Notes under the pieces: generated by a model
What the model was told of the DNA's origin: nothing
What the model saw: the letters and a program-made list of their open reading frames with translations, nothing else
The model's database searches: none
Program-made: the position numbers and the translations under genes
In this document: positions 18,970-28,693 of the stretch, piece by piece
Layout: every line of letters starts with the position of its first letter
Numbering within the stretch: the stretch's first letter is position 1
Source: Deinococcus sp. AJ005
GTDB taxonomy: Bacteria; Deinococcota; Deinococci; Deinococcales; Deinococcaceae
DNA length: 64,000 nucleotides
NCBI RefSeq assembly: GCF_009017495.1
Contig: NZ_CP044990.1
Location: 3,080,001-3,144,000 of the forward strand
Direction: 5' to 3'

Positions 18970-19965
18970 CTAGGCTTTTCCACTGCGCCCGGTGCGGCTC
19001 TGGATCACCACCACCAGCAGCAGAAAGCCGCCGCGAATGACGCTCTGCCAGTACGGCGACAGCGAGATGATGCCCTTGCCGTTCTCGAAATTCAGGATGT
19101 TGAAAATCAGCCCCAGCAAGAGCGCACCCACCAGGGTGGACCACACGCTGCCGGTGCCGCCCGTGAGCAGCGTGCCGCCCACCACCACCGCCGCGATGGC
19201 CGACAGTTCCCAGCCCAGGCCCTCGGTGGGTTGCCCCGCGCCCAGTTGCGCCGCCAGGATCATTCCGGCCAGCCCCGCCAGCGCGCCGGACAGCACGTAC
19301 ACGCCCATCAGGACGCGGTTCACGTTCAGACCCATCAGCTTGCTGGCATCCTCGCCGCCGCCGACGGCCAGCGCGTGCCGTCCGGACGGCGAGTAACGCA
19401 GCGCTATTCCGCCCGCGATAAAGGCGATCAGGAGAATCACACCCGGCACCGGCAGCCGCAGCAGGTCGCCCTGCCCCAGCCAGGTCAGCGCCGTGTTGTT
19501 CAGGTCTATGCCCACGCCGCCCTGGTTTCGCGCCAGCAGCAGCGCCATGCCGCGCGCCCCCAGCAACGTCGCCAGCGTGACGATGAACGGCTGGATATTC
19601 AGGCGCGTGATGATCAGGCCGTTGATCACACCCACCAGCGCCCCCGCCGCCACCGCGCCCAGCACCGCCACGATCACACCATAGGGGCTGAGCAGCGCGG
19701 CCACCACACTGGACATCGCCACCACGCTGCCCACCGATAAGTCAATGCCCCCAGTAATGATCACAAAACACATGCCCAGCGAGATCAGCCCGAACATGGC
19801 GTTGTAACGCAGGAAGGTGGAGAAGTTGTACTCGCTCATAAAGCCGGTGTAGCGCAGCGCCCCGAAGACGATCAGCAGGATGAAGGCGGCCAGCACGCCG
19901 TACTGGCCCAGTAGGCTGATCAGCCGGGCGCGGCGGGGATCACGGGTGAGGTTGGTGTTCAGCAT
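18970..19965 (-). CDS. yjfF: Sugar ABC transporter permease, YjfF-like
   Basis: 331 residues with 8-10 transmembrane helices. It shows the family motifs ITGGIDLSVGSVVAMSSVVAA and GVINGLIITRLNIQPFIVTLAT, the cytoplasmic coupling loop AVGGGEDASKLMGLNVNR, and AIAAVVVGGTLLTGGTGSV. It is the second permease of a galactofuranose-type importer. Its ATG lies 1 base after the stop of the other permease gene, so the two are co-translated. The order binding protein, ATPase, permease, permease is that of E. coli ytfQ-ytfR-ytfT-yjfF. Confidence 0.9.
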   Translation of the reverse strand: MLNTNLTRDPRRARLISLLGQYGVLAAFILLIVFGALRYTGFMSEYNFSTFLRYNAMFGLISLGMCFVIITGGIDLSVGSVVAMSSVVAALLSPYGVIVAVLGAVAAGALVGVINGLIITRLNIQPFIVTLATLLGARGMALLLARNQGGVGIDLNNTALTWLGQGDLLRLPVPGVILLIAFIAGGIALRYSPSGRHALAVGGGEDASKLMGLNVNRVLMGVYVLSGALAGLAGMILAAQLGAGQPTEGLGWELSAIAAVVVGGTLLTGGTGSVWSTLVGALLLGLIFNILNFENGKGIISLSPYWQSVIRGGFLLLVVVIQSRTGRSGKA

Positions 19966-19966
19966 G

Positions 19967-20974
19967 CTATTCCCTCCGGCGGCGCTGTTGCAGGGCCACC
20001 GCGATGATGATGATGGCGGCCTTGACCACCAGCGCGGCGGCGTCCGGGACGCCCTTGGCCAGCAGCGTGAACCGGATCAGTTGAATGATCAGTGCCCCGA
20101 ACAGCGTGCCCAGCACCTGCGCGCGGCCCCCCGAGAGCAGCGTGCCGCCCACGGCCACTGCCGCGATGGCGTCCAGCTCCATGCCCTGCCCCACCTGATT
20201 GGCGTCGCTGCTGGAATTGATGGCAATGACGATGAGGCCCGCGATGCCCGACAGCAGCCCGGTAATGGCGTACACCGCCACCTTGACTCGCGCCACCGGA
20301 ATGCCCGACAGCCCCGCCGCCGTCTCGTTGCCGCCCACCGCCAGCACCGAACGCCCGAACACCGTGCGCCGCACCGCCCAGTAGGTGAGCGCCACAATAA
20401 CGAGCATCAGGATCACCTGAAAGGGAATCCCGAAGGGGCGGCCCAGCCCGATGTACGAGAACCCCGGCACGGTAAAGCTCTGGAGCTGCCCGTTGGTAAT
20501 GACCTGCGCGATGCCGCGCCCGGCGATATACAGGACGAGTGTGGCGACAATCGGCTGCAACTTCAGCCGGGTGACAAACAGGCCATTGAGAATGCCGAAA
20601 GCCCCAGCCACCAAAACTGGAACAATAAAAGCCAGCGTGATTCCCAGCCACTGGGTATTCGCGAAAGCAGCATTCAGGAAAATGAGCGGGGCCAGCACGC
20701 CACTGATCGCCATTAAAGAGCCGACGGACAGGTCCACGCCCCCGGTGGCGATCACCAGCGTCATGCCCATCGCCACGATGATGATGGTGGCCACCTGCGT
20801 CAGATTGACGTTGAGGGTCTGCACGCTCAGAAAATACGGCGTGAACAGGGCGTTAAAGATCAGCAGCGCCAGCAGGATCAGGATGCTGGCCCGCACCTGT
20901 TTCAGGTCCGCGAGAAGGGTCTGCCAGCCGCCGCCAGAGCGGGACGGGCGGGCGCTGGAGGCCGCGCCGCTCAC
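19967..20974 (-). CDS. ytfT: Sugar ABC transporter permease, YtfT-like
   Basis: 335 residues. A polar N-terminus of about 35 residues is followed by 8-10 transmembrane helices with the same motifs as its partner: IATGGVDLSVGSLMAISGV, GILNGLFVTRLKLQPIVATL, AVGGNETAAGLSGIPVAR and AVAVGGTLLSGGRAQV. The start is a GTG at 20974 overlapping the ATPase stop as GTGA. The frame is open much further upstream, but that part lies inside the ATPase gene and is not protein-like. It forms the membrane channel with the YjfF-like protein. Confidence 0.9.
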   Translation of the reverse strand: MSGAASSARPSRSGGGWQTLLADLKQVRASILILLALLIFNALFTPYFLSVQTLNVNLTQVATIIIVAMGMTLVIATGGVDLSVGSLMAISGVLAPLIFLNAAFANTQWLGITLAFIVPVLVAGAFGILNGLFVTRLKLQPIVATLVLYIAGRGIAQVITNGQLQSFTVPGFSYIGLGRPFGIPFQVILMLVIVALTYWAVRRTVFGRSVLAVGGNETAAGLSGIPVARVKVAVYAITGLLSGIAGLIVIAINSSSDANQVGQGMELDAIAAVAVGGTLLSGGRAQVLGTLFGALIIQLIRFTLLAKGVPDAAALVVKAAIIIIAVALQQRRRRE

Positions 20975-22563
20975 GGGCGCACCTGCGGAGCGGGAATGTC
21001 CTGCGCCTCGGCACCCTGCGCCATCGCATGCAGCAGTTCCGCCTCGGTGATCCTGTCGCCCGACAGCCGCGCCACCGAATGCCCGTCGTGCAGCACCGTG
21101 ACCTCGTGGCAACCCTCGATCAGCTCTTCCAGTTCGCTGGAGATCATCAGGACGCCCAGACCGTCTTGGGCCAGCTCGCCGATCAGGCGCTGAATCTCGG
21201 CCTTCGCGCCCACGTCGATGCCGCGCGTGGGTTCGTCCAGAATCAGCAACCTTGGATCGATGGCCAGCCAGCGCGCCAGCAGCACCTTCTGCTGGTTGCC
21301 GCCCGACAGCTCACGGATGGGCTGATCGGGATTGCTGGTCTTGATGCCCAGTTGCGCCACGAAGCGGTCCACGATCTCGCTTTGGCGGGCGGTATCCACC
21401 ACCCCGGCCCGTGCCAGACGCGGCAGGATGGCCAGCGTCAGGTTCTCGCGCACGCTGAGTTCGGGGATAATCCCCTCCGCCTTGCGGTCCTCGCTGCAAA
21501 AGCCCAGGCCCGCCTTAATCGCCTCAGCGGGGGTGCGGAAGTGAGCGGGCCGGCCGTCCAGCGTGACCTCGCCCGCGTCCGGGGTGTCCGCGCCAAAGAT
21601 CACGCGCGCCAGTTCACTGCGGCCCGAACCCAGCAGCCCGGCCAGCCCCACCACCTCGCCCTGCCGCACGGCCACCGAAGCGCCGCTCAGCCGCTGGCCC
21701 AGGCAGATGCCCTCTGCCTTCAGCAACGGCTCCCCGGCCTTGCCCGCACCGGACTTCACAAATCCAGTCTGCGCGCCCTCGTTCTTGATCTCGCGGCCCA
21801 GCATCTGTTCCACCAGTTGCAGGCGGGTGATGTCGGCCATGTTTCCGGCGTAGACCGTTCGCCCATCGCGCATCACGGTAATCCGGTCACACACGGCGTA
21901 CAGCTCGTCCAGGCGGTGCGAGACGAAAATCACCGACACGCCCCGGTCCTTGAGGCCCCGGATCACGCCGAACAGCGTGTCCACCTCGCGCTCGTTGAGG
22001 CTGCTGGTGGGTTCGTCCATGATCACCAGTCGGGCGTTGATGGACACCGCGCGGGCCAGCGCCACCATCTGCTGAATCGCCGTGCTGAAGGTGCCCAGCG
22101 GCTGCGTCACGTCCAGCCCGATGCCCAGTTCTTTCAACAGGCGGGTGGCCTCGGCGTTCATCACCGGCCACTGGATCAGGCCCCATTTCCTGGGTTCACG
22201 GCCCAGAAAGATGTTCTCGGCCACCGAGCGCAGGGCGATCAGATTGACTTCCTGGTAGATGGTGGCAATCCCGCCCAGTTGTGCGGCCAGCGGCGAGCTG
22301 AAGGCCGCCGGGCCGCCCGCGAAGGTAATGCTGCCGCCGTCACGCTGGTACGCGCCGGTGAGCACCTTGATCATGGTGCTTTTGCCTGCGCCATTCTGGC
22401 CGATCAGGGCGTGGACCTCGCCCGCCCCGACGGTCAGCGAGGCCTGAGCAAGTGCCGCGACGCCCGCGAAGCTTTTCTGAATGCCCTGCATGTCCAGCAG
22501 GGGCGAACCGCCGGAGGAGGTCGGGGCAGGCGGACTGGCACTGGAAGAAGGAAGAGTGGTCAA
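20971..22563 (-). CDS. ytfR: Sugar ABC transporter ATP-binding protein, YtfR-like
   Basis: 530 residues with two fused ATPase domains. Domain 1 has Walker A GQNGAGKST, Walker B RLVIMDEPTSSL and a degenerate signature FSTAIQQMVALARAV like that of E. coli YtfR. Domain 2 has a degenerate Walker A (GLLGSGRSE, Lys replaced by Arg) but a good signature LSGGNQQKVLLARW and Walker B RLLILDEPTRGIDV. This asymmetry is normal for the RbsA/YtfR class. The start is a TTG at 22563 with AAGGAG 8 bases upstream. It energises sugar uptake with the two permeases encoded downstream. Confidence 0.92.
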   Translation of the reverse strand: MTTLPSSSASPPAPTSSGGSPLLDMQGIQKSFAGVAALAQASLTVGAGEVHALIGQNGAGKSTMIKVLTGAYQRDGGSITFAGGPAAFSSPLAAQLGGIATIYQEVNLIALRSVAENIFLGREPRKWGLIQWPVMNAEATRLLKELGIGLDVTQPLGTFSTAIQQMVALARAVSINARLVIMDEPTSSLNEREVDTLFGVIRGLKDRGVSVIFVSHRLDELYAVCDRITVMRDGRTVYAGNMADITRLQLVEQMLGREIKNEGAQTGFVKSGAGKAGEPLLKAEGICLGQRLSGASVAVRQGEVVGLAGLLGSGRSELARVIFGADTPDAGEVTLDGRPAHFRTPAEAIKAGLGFCSEDRKAEGIIPELSVRENLTLAILPRLARAGVVDTARQSEIVDRFVAQLGIKTSNPDQPIRELSGGNQQKVLLARWLAIDPRLLILDEPTRGIDVGAKAEIQRLIGELAQDGLGVLMISSELEELIEGCHEVTVLHDGHSVARLSGDRITEAELLHAMAQGAEAQDIPAPQVRP

Positions 22564-22630
22564 CAGGGTGGCTCCTTGACGAGGGATTCAAAGGGGGTAA
22601 GCGGTATTGTGCGCCGCCCGGACATCAAAA

Positions 22631-22659
22631 CCGCGCCACGCTTTAGGGGCGTGACGCGG
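22631..22659 (-). promoter_or_regulatory. Intercistronic stem-loop between ytfQ and ytfR
   Basis: Arms ccgcgccacgc / gcgtgacgcgg pair with one G-U position around a 7-base loop, in the 134-bp gap after the binding-protein gene. There is no U-tract. Such loops commonly stabilise the upstream message so that binding protein outnumbers ATPase and permease. Confidence 0.55.
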
Positions 22660-22697
22660 CTGCGAAAACGAGCGGGTCAAACGGCGTTTCTACAAGC

Positions 22698-23666
22698 TCA
22701 GTACGCGCCTGCCAATCCGGTCTTGGCACTCTCGGGGGTGTAGTCGCGGTCGGCGTTGATGATCTTGGCGGGCAGCTTCTTGCCTGCTGCGTAGTCCTTG
22801 AGGGTGGCGAACGCCTGGGGGCCGAAGCGCGGGTTGCACTCCACGACGTAGTTGATCGTTCCGTCCACCACCATCTGCACGGCTTCCTTGCCGCCGTCGA
22901 TGGACAGCACCAGGATGTCCTTGCCGGGAACCTTGCCCGCCGCCTTGATGGCCGAGACCGCGCCAATCGCCATCTCGTCGTTGTGAGCGTAGATCACGTT
23001 GGCTTCGGGGTGGGCCTGGAGCAGCGTTTCGGCCACCTGACGGCCCTTATCGCGGGCAAAGTCCCCGGTCTGGGACGCGACGATCTTGAACTTGGGGTTC
23101 TTGGCGATCACGTCGTCAAAGCCCTTCTTGCGGTCGTTGGCAGGGCTGGCACCGGTGGTGCCCTCCAGCTCGATGATGTTCATCTTGCCGCCCGCGTTCT
23201 TGACCAACCAGTCGCCCACGCGCTGCCCTTCTTTAATAAAGTCAGAGCCGATAAAGGTCACGTAGTCGGTCCCGGCCTTGGACAGCTTGGGATCGATGTT
23301 GCGGTCTAGCAGGATCACGGGAATTCCGGCCTTGCGGGCCTCGGCCACCACAGGAGCCAGCGGCTTGTCTTCACGCGGCGACAGGAAGATGGCGTCCACC
23401 TTCTGGGCGATCATGCTGCGCACGTCGGCCACCTGCTTGGCGGTGGAACCGGCAGCGTCGGTGTAGACGAGCTGATAGCCCAGCTTCTTGGCCTCATCCT
23501 GCATGCTCTTGGTCTGGGCCAGACGCCACGGGTTGTTGCTCTCCGTCTGGGCAAAGCCCACGCGGTAGGTGGCCTTGACGGGCAGCTTGGGCAGCATGGT
23601 CTGGGCCAGTACGCTGCCGGTGACCAGCGCAATCGCCAGCATTCCAAAAGTTACGGTTTTCTTCAT
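22698..23666 (-). CDS. ytfQ: Sugar-binding protein of a galactofuranose-type ABC transporter
   Basis: 322 residues. A signal peptide (cleaved about SVLA-QTM) is followed by a type I periplasmic-binding fold. It shares with E. coli YtfQ the motifs VDAIFLSPREDKPLAPV, PVILLDRNID, GDWLVKNAGG, ELEGTTGAS, NDRKKGFDDVI, SQTGDF, YAHNDEMAIGA, GKDILVLSIDGG and TPESAKTG. The galactofuranose call is therefore family resemblance; ligand specificity is inferred. The ATG at 23666 has GGAGG 7 bases upstream. It is the first gene of the operon and is followed by an mRNA stem-loop. A promoter is visible at 23828-23856. Confidence 0.9.
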   Translation of the reverse strand: MKKTVTFGMLAIALVTGSVLAQTMLPKLPVKATYRVGFAQTESNNPWRLAQTKSMQDEAKKLGYQLVYTDAAGSTAKQVADVRSMIAQKVDAIFLSPREDKPLAPVVAEARKAGIPVILLDRNIDPKLSKAGTDYVTFIGSDFIKEGQRVGDWLVKNAGGKMNIIELEGTTGASPANDRKKGFDDVIAKNPKFKIVASQTGDFARDKGRQVAETLLQAHPEANVIYAHNDEMAIGAVSAIKAAGKVPGKDILVLSIDGGKEAVQMVVDGTINYVVECNPRFGPQAFATLKDYAAGKKLPAKIINADRDYTPESAKTGLAGAY

Positions 23667-23827
23667 GTCTGTTCCTCCAGGGGAGTGGATCTCGAAATCG
23701 GGCACCGTCATGTCGATGAAGATATGTTCGGCCCCCTGATGAGGGAAAGGTGCATCGCGGTCTGCCCCGCCGGTGCGGGGGCTGCTGTGCAGGAACTGTG
23801 CTGTATTCGAGGGGAGTGTGCCAGACA

Positions 23828-23856
23828 AAACTACCAATACGGACTCATGATGTCAA
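23828..23856 (-). promoter_or_regulatory. Promoter of the ytfQ operon with putative operator
   Basis: On the minus strand, TTGACA (23856-23851), a 17-base spacer and TAGTTT (23833-23828). The -10 lies in the 9-mer GTAGTTTTG, which recurs in the divergent regulator promoter at 24025. Confidence 0.65.
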
Positions 23857-24001
23857 CTTTTTTTGACCTAAAGCGAATCTCGCCCGTCTGGAGAGGGGAT
23901 GATTTCCAGCGTTTCAACCCATTTGAGATTGAATATTTATCGTCTGACAAGTCGCTTACCTTGAAGAACAGCCTGCCCACCAGTGTCATTCAGACCCTGG
24001 C

Positions 24002-24030
24002 TTGCAATCCCACCATTAAACTTGTAGTTT
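24002..24030 (+). promoter_or_regulatory. Promoter of the divergent regulator gene with the same -10 motif
   Basis: TTGCAA (24002-24007), a 17-base spacer and TAGTTT (24025-24030) lie 56 bases before the regulator ATG. The -10 sits in GTAGTTTTG, identical to the one in the ytfQ promoter, suggesting a shared operator. The remaining parts of the 419-bp gap 23667-24085 show nothing else that I recognise. Confidence 0.55.
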
Positions 24031-24085
24031 TGGTGGGTATCGCCTCAAATCAACGGGAATCATTTGGAGAGACAAAAGGAGCAAG

Positions 24086-25048
24086 ATGCCCATTGCCGGA
24101 AACCGGACCCTGATCGCCGAAGGAGAGCGGGCGCTACTGGTGGTCCACGCCGTCAACAGCGAGACACGCCTGTCGATGCTCAGCCTGCTGTCGCACAGCC
24201 CCATGAACGTCAGCGAACTGACCGCCGCGATGGGACTGCCGCACTCAACGGTCAATTTCAACCTCAAGCTGCTGGAGCAGGCCGGGCTGCTGGAAGTGCA
24301 GTACATGCCCGGCACACGCGGGCGGCAGAAGCTGATCAGCAAACGCTACGAGGAAATCCTGATCAAGCTGCCCGGTGCGGCGGTCAGTGCCCAGTCCAAC
24401 GTGGTGGAAATCTCCATGCCCATCGGCAATTACCGCCGTTCGGATGTGACTTCGACCTGTGGTCTGGCCACCGAATCCAAACTGATTGGGATGGTGGACG
24501 ACCCCCGCTCATTCTTCGAGCCGGAGCATGTGTTCGCCCAGATCATCTGGTTCCGGCACGGCACGCTGGGCTACGACTTTCCCAACAACCTGCCGCACGG
24601 CGCGGAGGCCAGTGAGCTGGAACTGTCGGTGGAACTGTGTTCCGAGGCCCCCGAACACGATCTCGACTGGCCCTCGGACATCACGGTCTGGGTCAACGAC
24701 ACTGAGATCGGCACCTGGACCAGCCCGGCGGATTTCGGCGGCGTGCGAGGCCGCCATACCCCCCTGTGGTGGCCGATCAACCACACCCAGCACGGCCTCC
24801 TGAAGCGTTTCAAGATCAACCATGAGGGCACCTTCATCGACGGCAAGCAGGTGGGCGACACGTCCATCAAGCAGCTCAAACTGGGCGACCAGCCCCAGAT
24901 TCAGGTACGGGTGGGCGTCAAGGACGACGCGCGCTACAAGGGCGGCGTCAACCTGTTCGGCCACAAATTCGGCAACAACGAGCAGGACCTGCTGATGCGC
25001 CTGTGGTACGAATTCCGCGAGGGTGAGCGCCCCTACGTGATCAAGTAG
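24086..25048 (+). CDS. ArsR-type winged-helix regulator with C-terminal sensor domain
   Basis: 320 residues. The N-terminal winged helix is SETRLSMLSLLSHSPMNVSE followed by LPHSTVNFNLKLLEQAGLLEV, an ArsR-like recognition helix. From about residue 105 on is a long domain with RRSDVTSTCGLAT, FAQIIWFRHGTLGYDFPN and FGGVRGRHTPLWWPINHTQHG. It is not a known metal-sensor domain and is probably a beta-rich sugar-sensing module. AAGGAG lies 6 bases before the ATG. It is divergent from the ytfQ operon and shares a promoter motif with it, so it most likely controls that operon and itself. Confidence 0.82.
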   Translation: MPIAGNRTLIAEGERALLVVHAVNSETRLSMLSLLSHSPMNVSELTAAMGLPHSTVNFNLKLLEQAGLLEVQYMPGTRGRQKLISKRYEEILIKLPGAAVSAQSNVVEISMPIGNYRRSDVTSTCGLATESKLIGMVDDPRSFFEPEHVFAQIIWFRHGTLGYDFPNNLPHGAEASELELSVELCSEAPEHDLDWPSDITVWVNDTEIGTWTSPADFGGVRGRHTPLWWPINHTQHGLLKRFKINHEGTFIDGKQVGDTSIKQLKLGDQPQIQVRVGVKDDARYKGGVNLFGHKFGNNEQDLLMRLWYEFREGERPYVIK

Positions 25049-25369
25049 CAAATCCCCTGTACGTTGCTTCTACGTTGGAGCTATGCCATTCCCAGCCCTG
25101 CGTGGTGCGGGTTGTAGGGAGCTGTAAACGCCACACTTTGCAATTCCATAGACGCCAACGAGGAGGCAACTAAAGGCCGTCGGGCGCGATGCGGACGGGC
25201 CGCACGCAGCCAAGCGCCCGAGCAGGAACGCTGCCGACAACTCCCCCCATAACGCCCGTAAACTCGTGCCCAGTGCAACGTTAGTTCCCCCAGCCCCCTG
25301 GGGTAGGGGGCTGGGGGGTGGGGCTGCCTGAATGACACCTCAACCTGAAACCCCCGCAGCCTTCCCGCC
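25049..25369. other. Intergenic region with two strong inverted repeats
   Basis: 321 bases between convergent genes. A nested palindrome lies at 25180-25221 (tcgggcgc / gcgcccga outside, gcgg/ccgc inside). A perfect 13-bp inverted repeat, cccccagccccct / agggggctggggg with a 5-base loop, lies at 25287-25317. The second can act as a terminator for either side. No gene is supported here. Confidence 0.6.
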
Positions 25370-26905
25370 CTAAAACCCCGGATTCACCGACGCGCCGCCT
25401 AAACGGTACTGAAACGCCATGCGCTGCGGGCCGATAATCTGCGAGCCACCCACCGTGCCCAGCGGCGTGCCGAGAGAGACGCGGCTCCCCACGCTGACCA
25501 GCGGCTCAGACAGGCCAAAATAAGCGCTGATGGCACTGGAATGGTCCACCAGCACCACCCAGCCCAGCGAGGCGTAATACGTCACCGCCAGCACGTTGCC
25601 CTCCCGCGCGGCCACCGCTTGCGAACCATCTGATGCGGCAAGGACCACCCAGGGAGAGCCACCTGTTCCGTAGGGAGCGCTGACCCGCCCGCCCGGCAGC
25701 GGAAAGCCCAGCGGGCCACTGACGGCGGGCAGCGGCGAGAGTTCCTGCGCCACGCGGTCCTGGGCGGCCTGGACCTGCTGACTGCGCTGCTGCAAAGCGT
25801 CCCGCTCACGCTGAAGCTGTTGCTCGCGGGCGCGCTGCTGCTGCTCACGCACGGCCTGCTGCTGGGCTTCGCGGGCGGCCTGCGCGCGGGCCTGGGCCTC
25901 GGCCTGCTGCTGAGCCACCTGACGGGCACGTTCGGCGGCCTCGCGGGCGCGCTGGGCCGCCTGCTCCCTGGCAATGCGCTCCTGCTCGGCGCGGATCGCC
26001 GCCAGCCGGATGGCCTCCTGGCGGGCGCGCTCCTGGGCCACGCGAATCCGCAGGGCCTCGGCCTCGCGGCGTTTGCGTTCCTCCTCCAAGCGGCGCTGGC
26101 GCTCGGCCTCGATCCGCACTTTCTCTGCCGTGACCTGGGTGATCAGCCCGTCGATGGTGCGGGCGGTCAGGGCACGCTCGGCCTGCCGCTGGGTGGCCAG
26201 GGCACGCTGGCCCTGCTCGCTGTCGCGCAGCCCCGCCAGCAGGGTGTTCTGCTCGCCTCTGCGCACCTTCAGGCGGCCCAGGGCGGCATTGCGCTGCGCC
26301 CCGATGTCCTTGAGGGTCTGGGTCTGCTGGGCCTGCTGCGCCCGCTGCTCGTCCAGGGTCGCCACCTCACCCTTGAGGTTCTGGATGATGCGGTTGTTGT
26401 ACTGCCCGGCCATATTGGCGTAGCGCAGGCGGATCAGCAGGTCCGAGAGGCTGCGCGACTGGGACAGCAGCCCCAGGTAATCGTTGCTGCGGCTGCGGTA
26501 CTGGAGACTCAGGATCTCGCGCACGTCCCCCTTCAGGCGCTCGACGCGGGCGGTGGTCACGCCCAGTTGGGAGGTCGTGTCGGCCAGTTGCCCCTCGGCC
26601 AGTGCGGTGCGGGTGTTCAGGACCGCGAGCTGGTTTTCCAGGTCCGAAACCTGGGCTGCCAGCGCGTCCAGCCGGTCCAGCGCCTCCTTCTGCTGCGCAC
26701 TGAGGTTCTGGATGCTCTTGCGGATACGGTTCAGCTCGCCCGCCTGCGCCGTGCTGAGCTGCTTTTGCTGCTGCAACTCCTGCTGAAGCTGCTGCAACTT
26801 CTGGGAGGTGGTCTGCGCCCCCACACCCTGTCCCAGCAGGGCAACGCTCAGAACGGCGAGCAGACCCGCGCGCCGCAGACCTCCAGTGACCGGTCCTCCG
26901 GCCAC
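25370..26905 (-). CDS. EnvC-like coiled-coil protein with degenerate LytM domain
   Basis: 511 residues. A signal peptide (to about residue 30, GVGAQ) is followed by about 330 residues of Gln/Glu/Arg-rich coiled coil and a C-terminal LytM/M23 fold (about 395-511: LPGGRVSAPYGTGG, DGSQAVAAREGNVLAV, YYASLGWVVLVDHSSA, LGTPLGTVG). The zinc ligands of active M23 peptidases are missing: the HxD after the first strand is lost and HLHFE is replaced by RMAFQYR. EnvC-type proteins with dead LytM domains do not cut peptidoglycan but activate amidases under control of FtsEX. Its GTG overlaps the ftsX stop (TAGTG), in agreement. Confidence 0.85.
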   Translation of the reverse strand: MAGGPVTGGLRRAGLLAVLSVALLGQGVGAQTTSQKLQQLQQELQQQKQLSTAQAGELNRIRKSIQNLSAQQKEALDRLDALAAQVSDLENQLAVLNTRTALAEGQLADTTSQLGVTTARVERLKGDVREILSLQYRSRSNDYLGLLSQSRSLSDLLIRLRYANMAGQYNNRIIQNLKGEVATLDEQRAQQAQQTQTLKDIGAQRNAALGRLKVRRGEQNTLLAGLRDSEQGQRALATQRQAERALTARTIDGLITQVTAEKVRIEAERQRRLEEERKRREAEALRIRVAQERARQEAIRLAAIRAEQERIAREQAAQRAREAAERARQVAQQQAEAQARAQAAREAQQQAVREQQQRAREQQLQRERDALQQRSQQVQAAQDRVAQELSPLPAVSGPLGFPLPGGRVSAPYGTGGSPWVVLAASDGSQAVAAREGNVLAVTYYASLGWVVLVDHSSAISAYFGLSEPLVSVGSRVSLGTPLGTVGGSQIIGPQRMAFQYRLGGASVNPGF

Positions 26906-27768
26906 TACTCCAGCTCCTGCAAGTAGCGGCGGCTGGCGAAGATGCTGCCCAGCAGGCCAATCAGGATGCCCAGCGCCGCCACGCCGCCCAGCACCGGCAG
27001 CAGGGTGTTCCAGTCGGTGACCACCGGAAACACCGGGGCCAGCTCACGCACGCGCCCGGCCAGCCCCAGGTAGGCGGGGGTCAGCAGGGCCAACGCCAGC
27101 GCGGCGGCCAGCACGCCCACGATCAGACCCTCGATGACGTGCGGCATGCGGATAAAGGCGCGGGTGGCCCCCAGCAGCCGCATCACGCTGATCTCGTCGC
27201 GGCGGGCGTACATCGCCACCCGCACGGCGTTCAGGATGTTAAAGAGCGTGCCCAGCAGCAGCAGCCCCACCAGCACGTAGCCTGCACCACGCACGGCGGT
27301 CAGGGTCTTGACGGTGGGGTCCACGTAGCCCGCCCCGTACTCCACGCCGTCCACGCCGCTCAGGGTAGAAACGGTATTCGCCAGCGTGCGCGAGTCCTCT
27401 ACCCGGCTGACCTTCATCCGCAGGGTGTCGGGAAAGGGGTTGCCCACCAGCCCCGCCGCGTCGCGGGTGGACGGCGAAATCTGGCTCATTTCCTCCAGCA
27501 CCTGCGTGCTGGTGACCAGCCGGGCCTCGCGCACCTGCGGCAGCGCCCTGACCTGTGAGAGCAGCGCGGCGTCGTCCGCGTCCGGGGTCAGGAAGGCGGC
27601 CACCTCCACCTGCGATTCCAGTTGCTCCAGCGTGCGGTCCACGTTCAGGGTCAGCAGCAGCACGAAGCCCAGCATCAGCAGGGTCAGGGTCATGGTCACC
27701 AGCGTCGCCAGCGTGGCCGTGAAATTGCCGCGCATGGCCAGCAGCGCCTGACGCAAGTGATAGGTCAT
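26905..27768 (-). CDS. ftsX: Cell division protein FtsX
   Basis: 287 residues. One N-terminal transmembrane helix, an extracytoplasmic domain of about 115 residues (QLESQVEVAAFLTPDADD, LPQVREARLVTS, NPFPDTLRMKVS) and three C-terminal helices with the family loop NAVRVAMYARRDEISVMRLLGATRAFIR kept intact. With FtsE it forms a transporter-like complex that transmits ATP hydrolysis to a periplasmic hydrolase activator, here the EnvC-like protein encoded next. The gene lies 10 bases after ftsE and overlaps the activator gene by 1 base. Confidence 0.94.
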   Translation of the reverse strand: MTYHLRQALLAMRGNFTATLATLVTMTLTLLMLGFVLLLTLNVDRTLEQLESQVEVAAFLTPDADDAALLSQVRALPQVREARLVTSTQVLEEMSQISPSTRDAAGLVGNPFPDTLRMKVSRVEDSRTLANTVSTLSGVDGVEYGAGYVDPTVKTLTAVRGAGYVLVGLLLLGTLFNILNAVRVAMYARRDEISVMRLLGATRAFIRMPHVIEGLIVGVLAAALALALLTPAYLGLAGRVRELAPVFPVVTDWNTLLPVLGGVAALGILIGLLGSIFASRRYLQELE

Positions 27769-27778
27769 GGCCGTCCGC

Positions 27779-28462
<684 letters not shown>

Positions 28463-28693
28463 GCCGCCGCTCTGATGTGGTCACCTATAGGGTCAAGAGG
28501 GGAAGGAAAGTGGCTGCTCATCGTCACTGCCCAGCATAGCCCAGACCATGAAGATCGGCTCAGGGCGGCTCTCAGAATCGTGGGGAGATAGCCCGATCAA
28601 CCCCCAGTCCACCCCATCCCCTGAGTTTTTTCTAAGTTGCGCCTGTCACCTGCATTTCAATAAGCCGTCATGTGGGCGCACTATTCTGATCCG

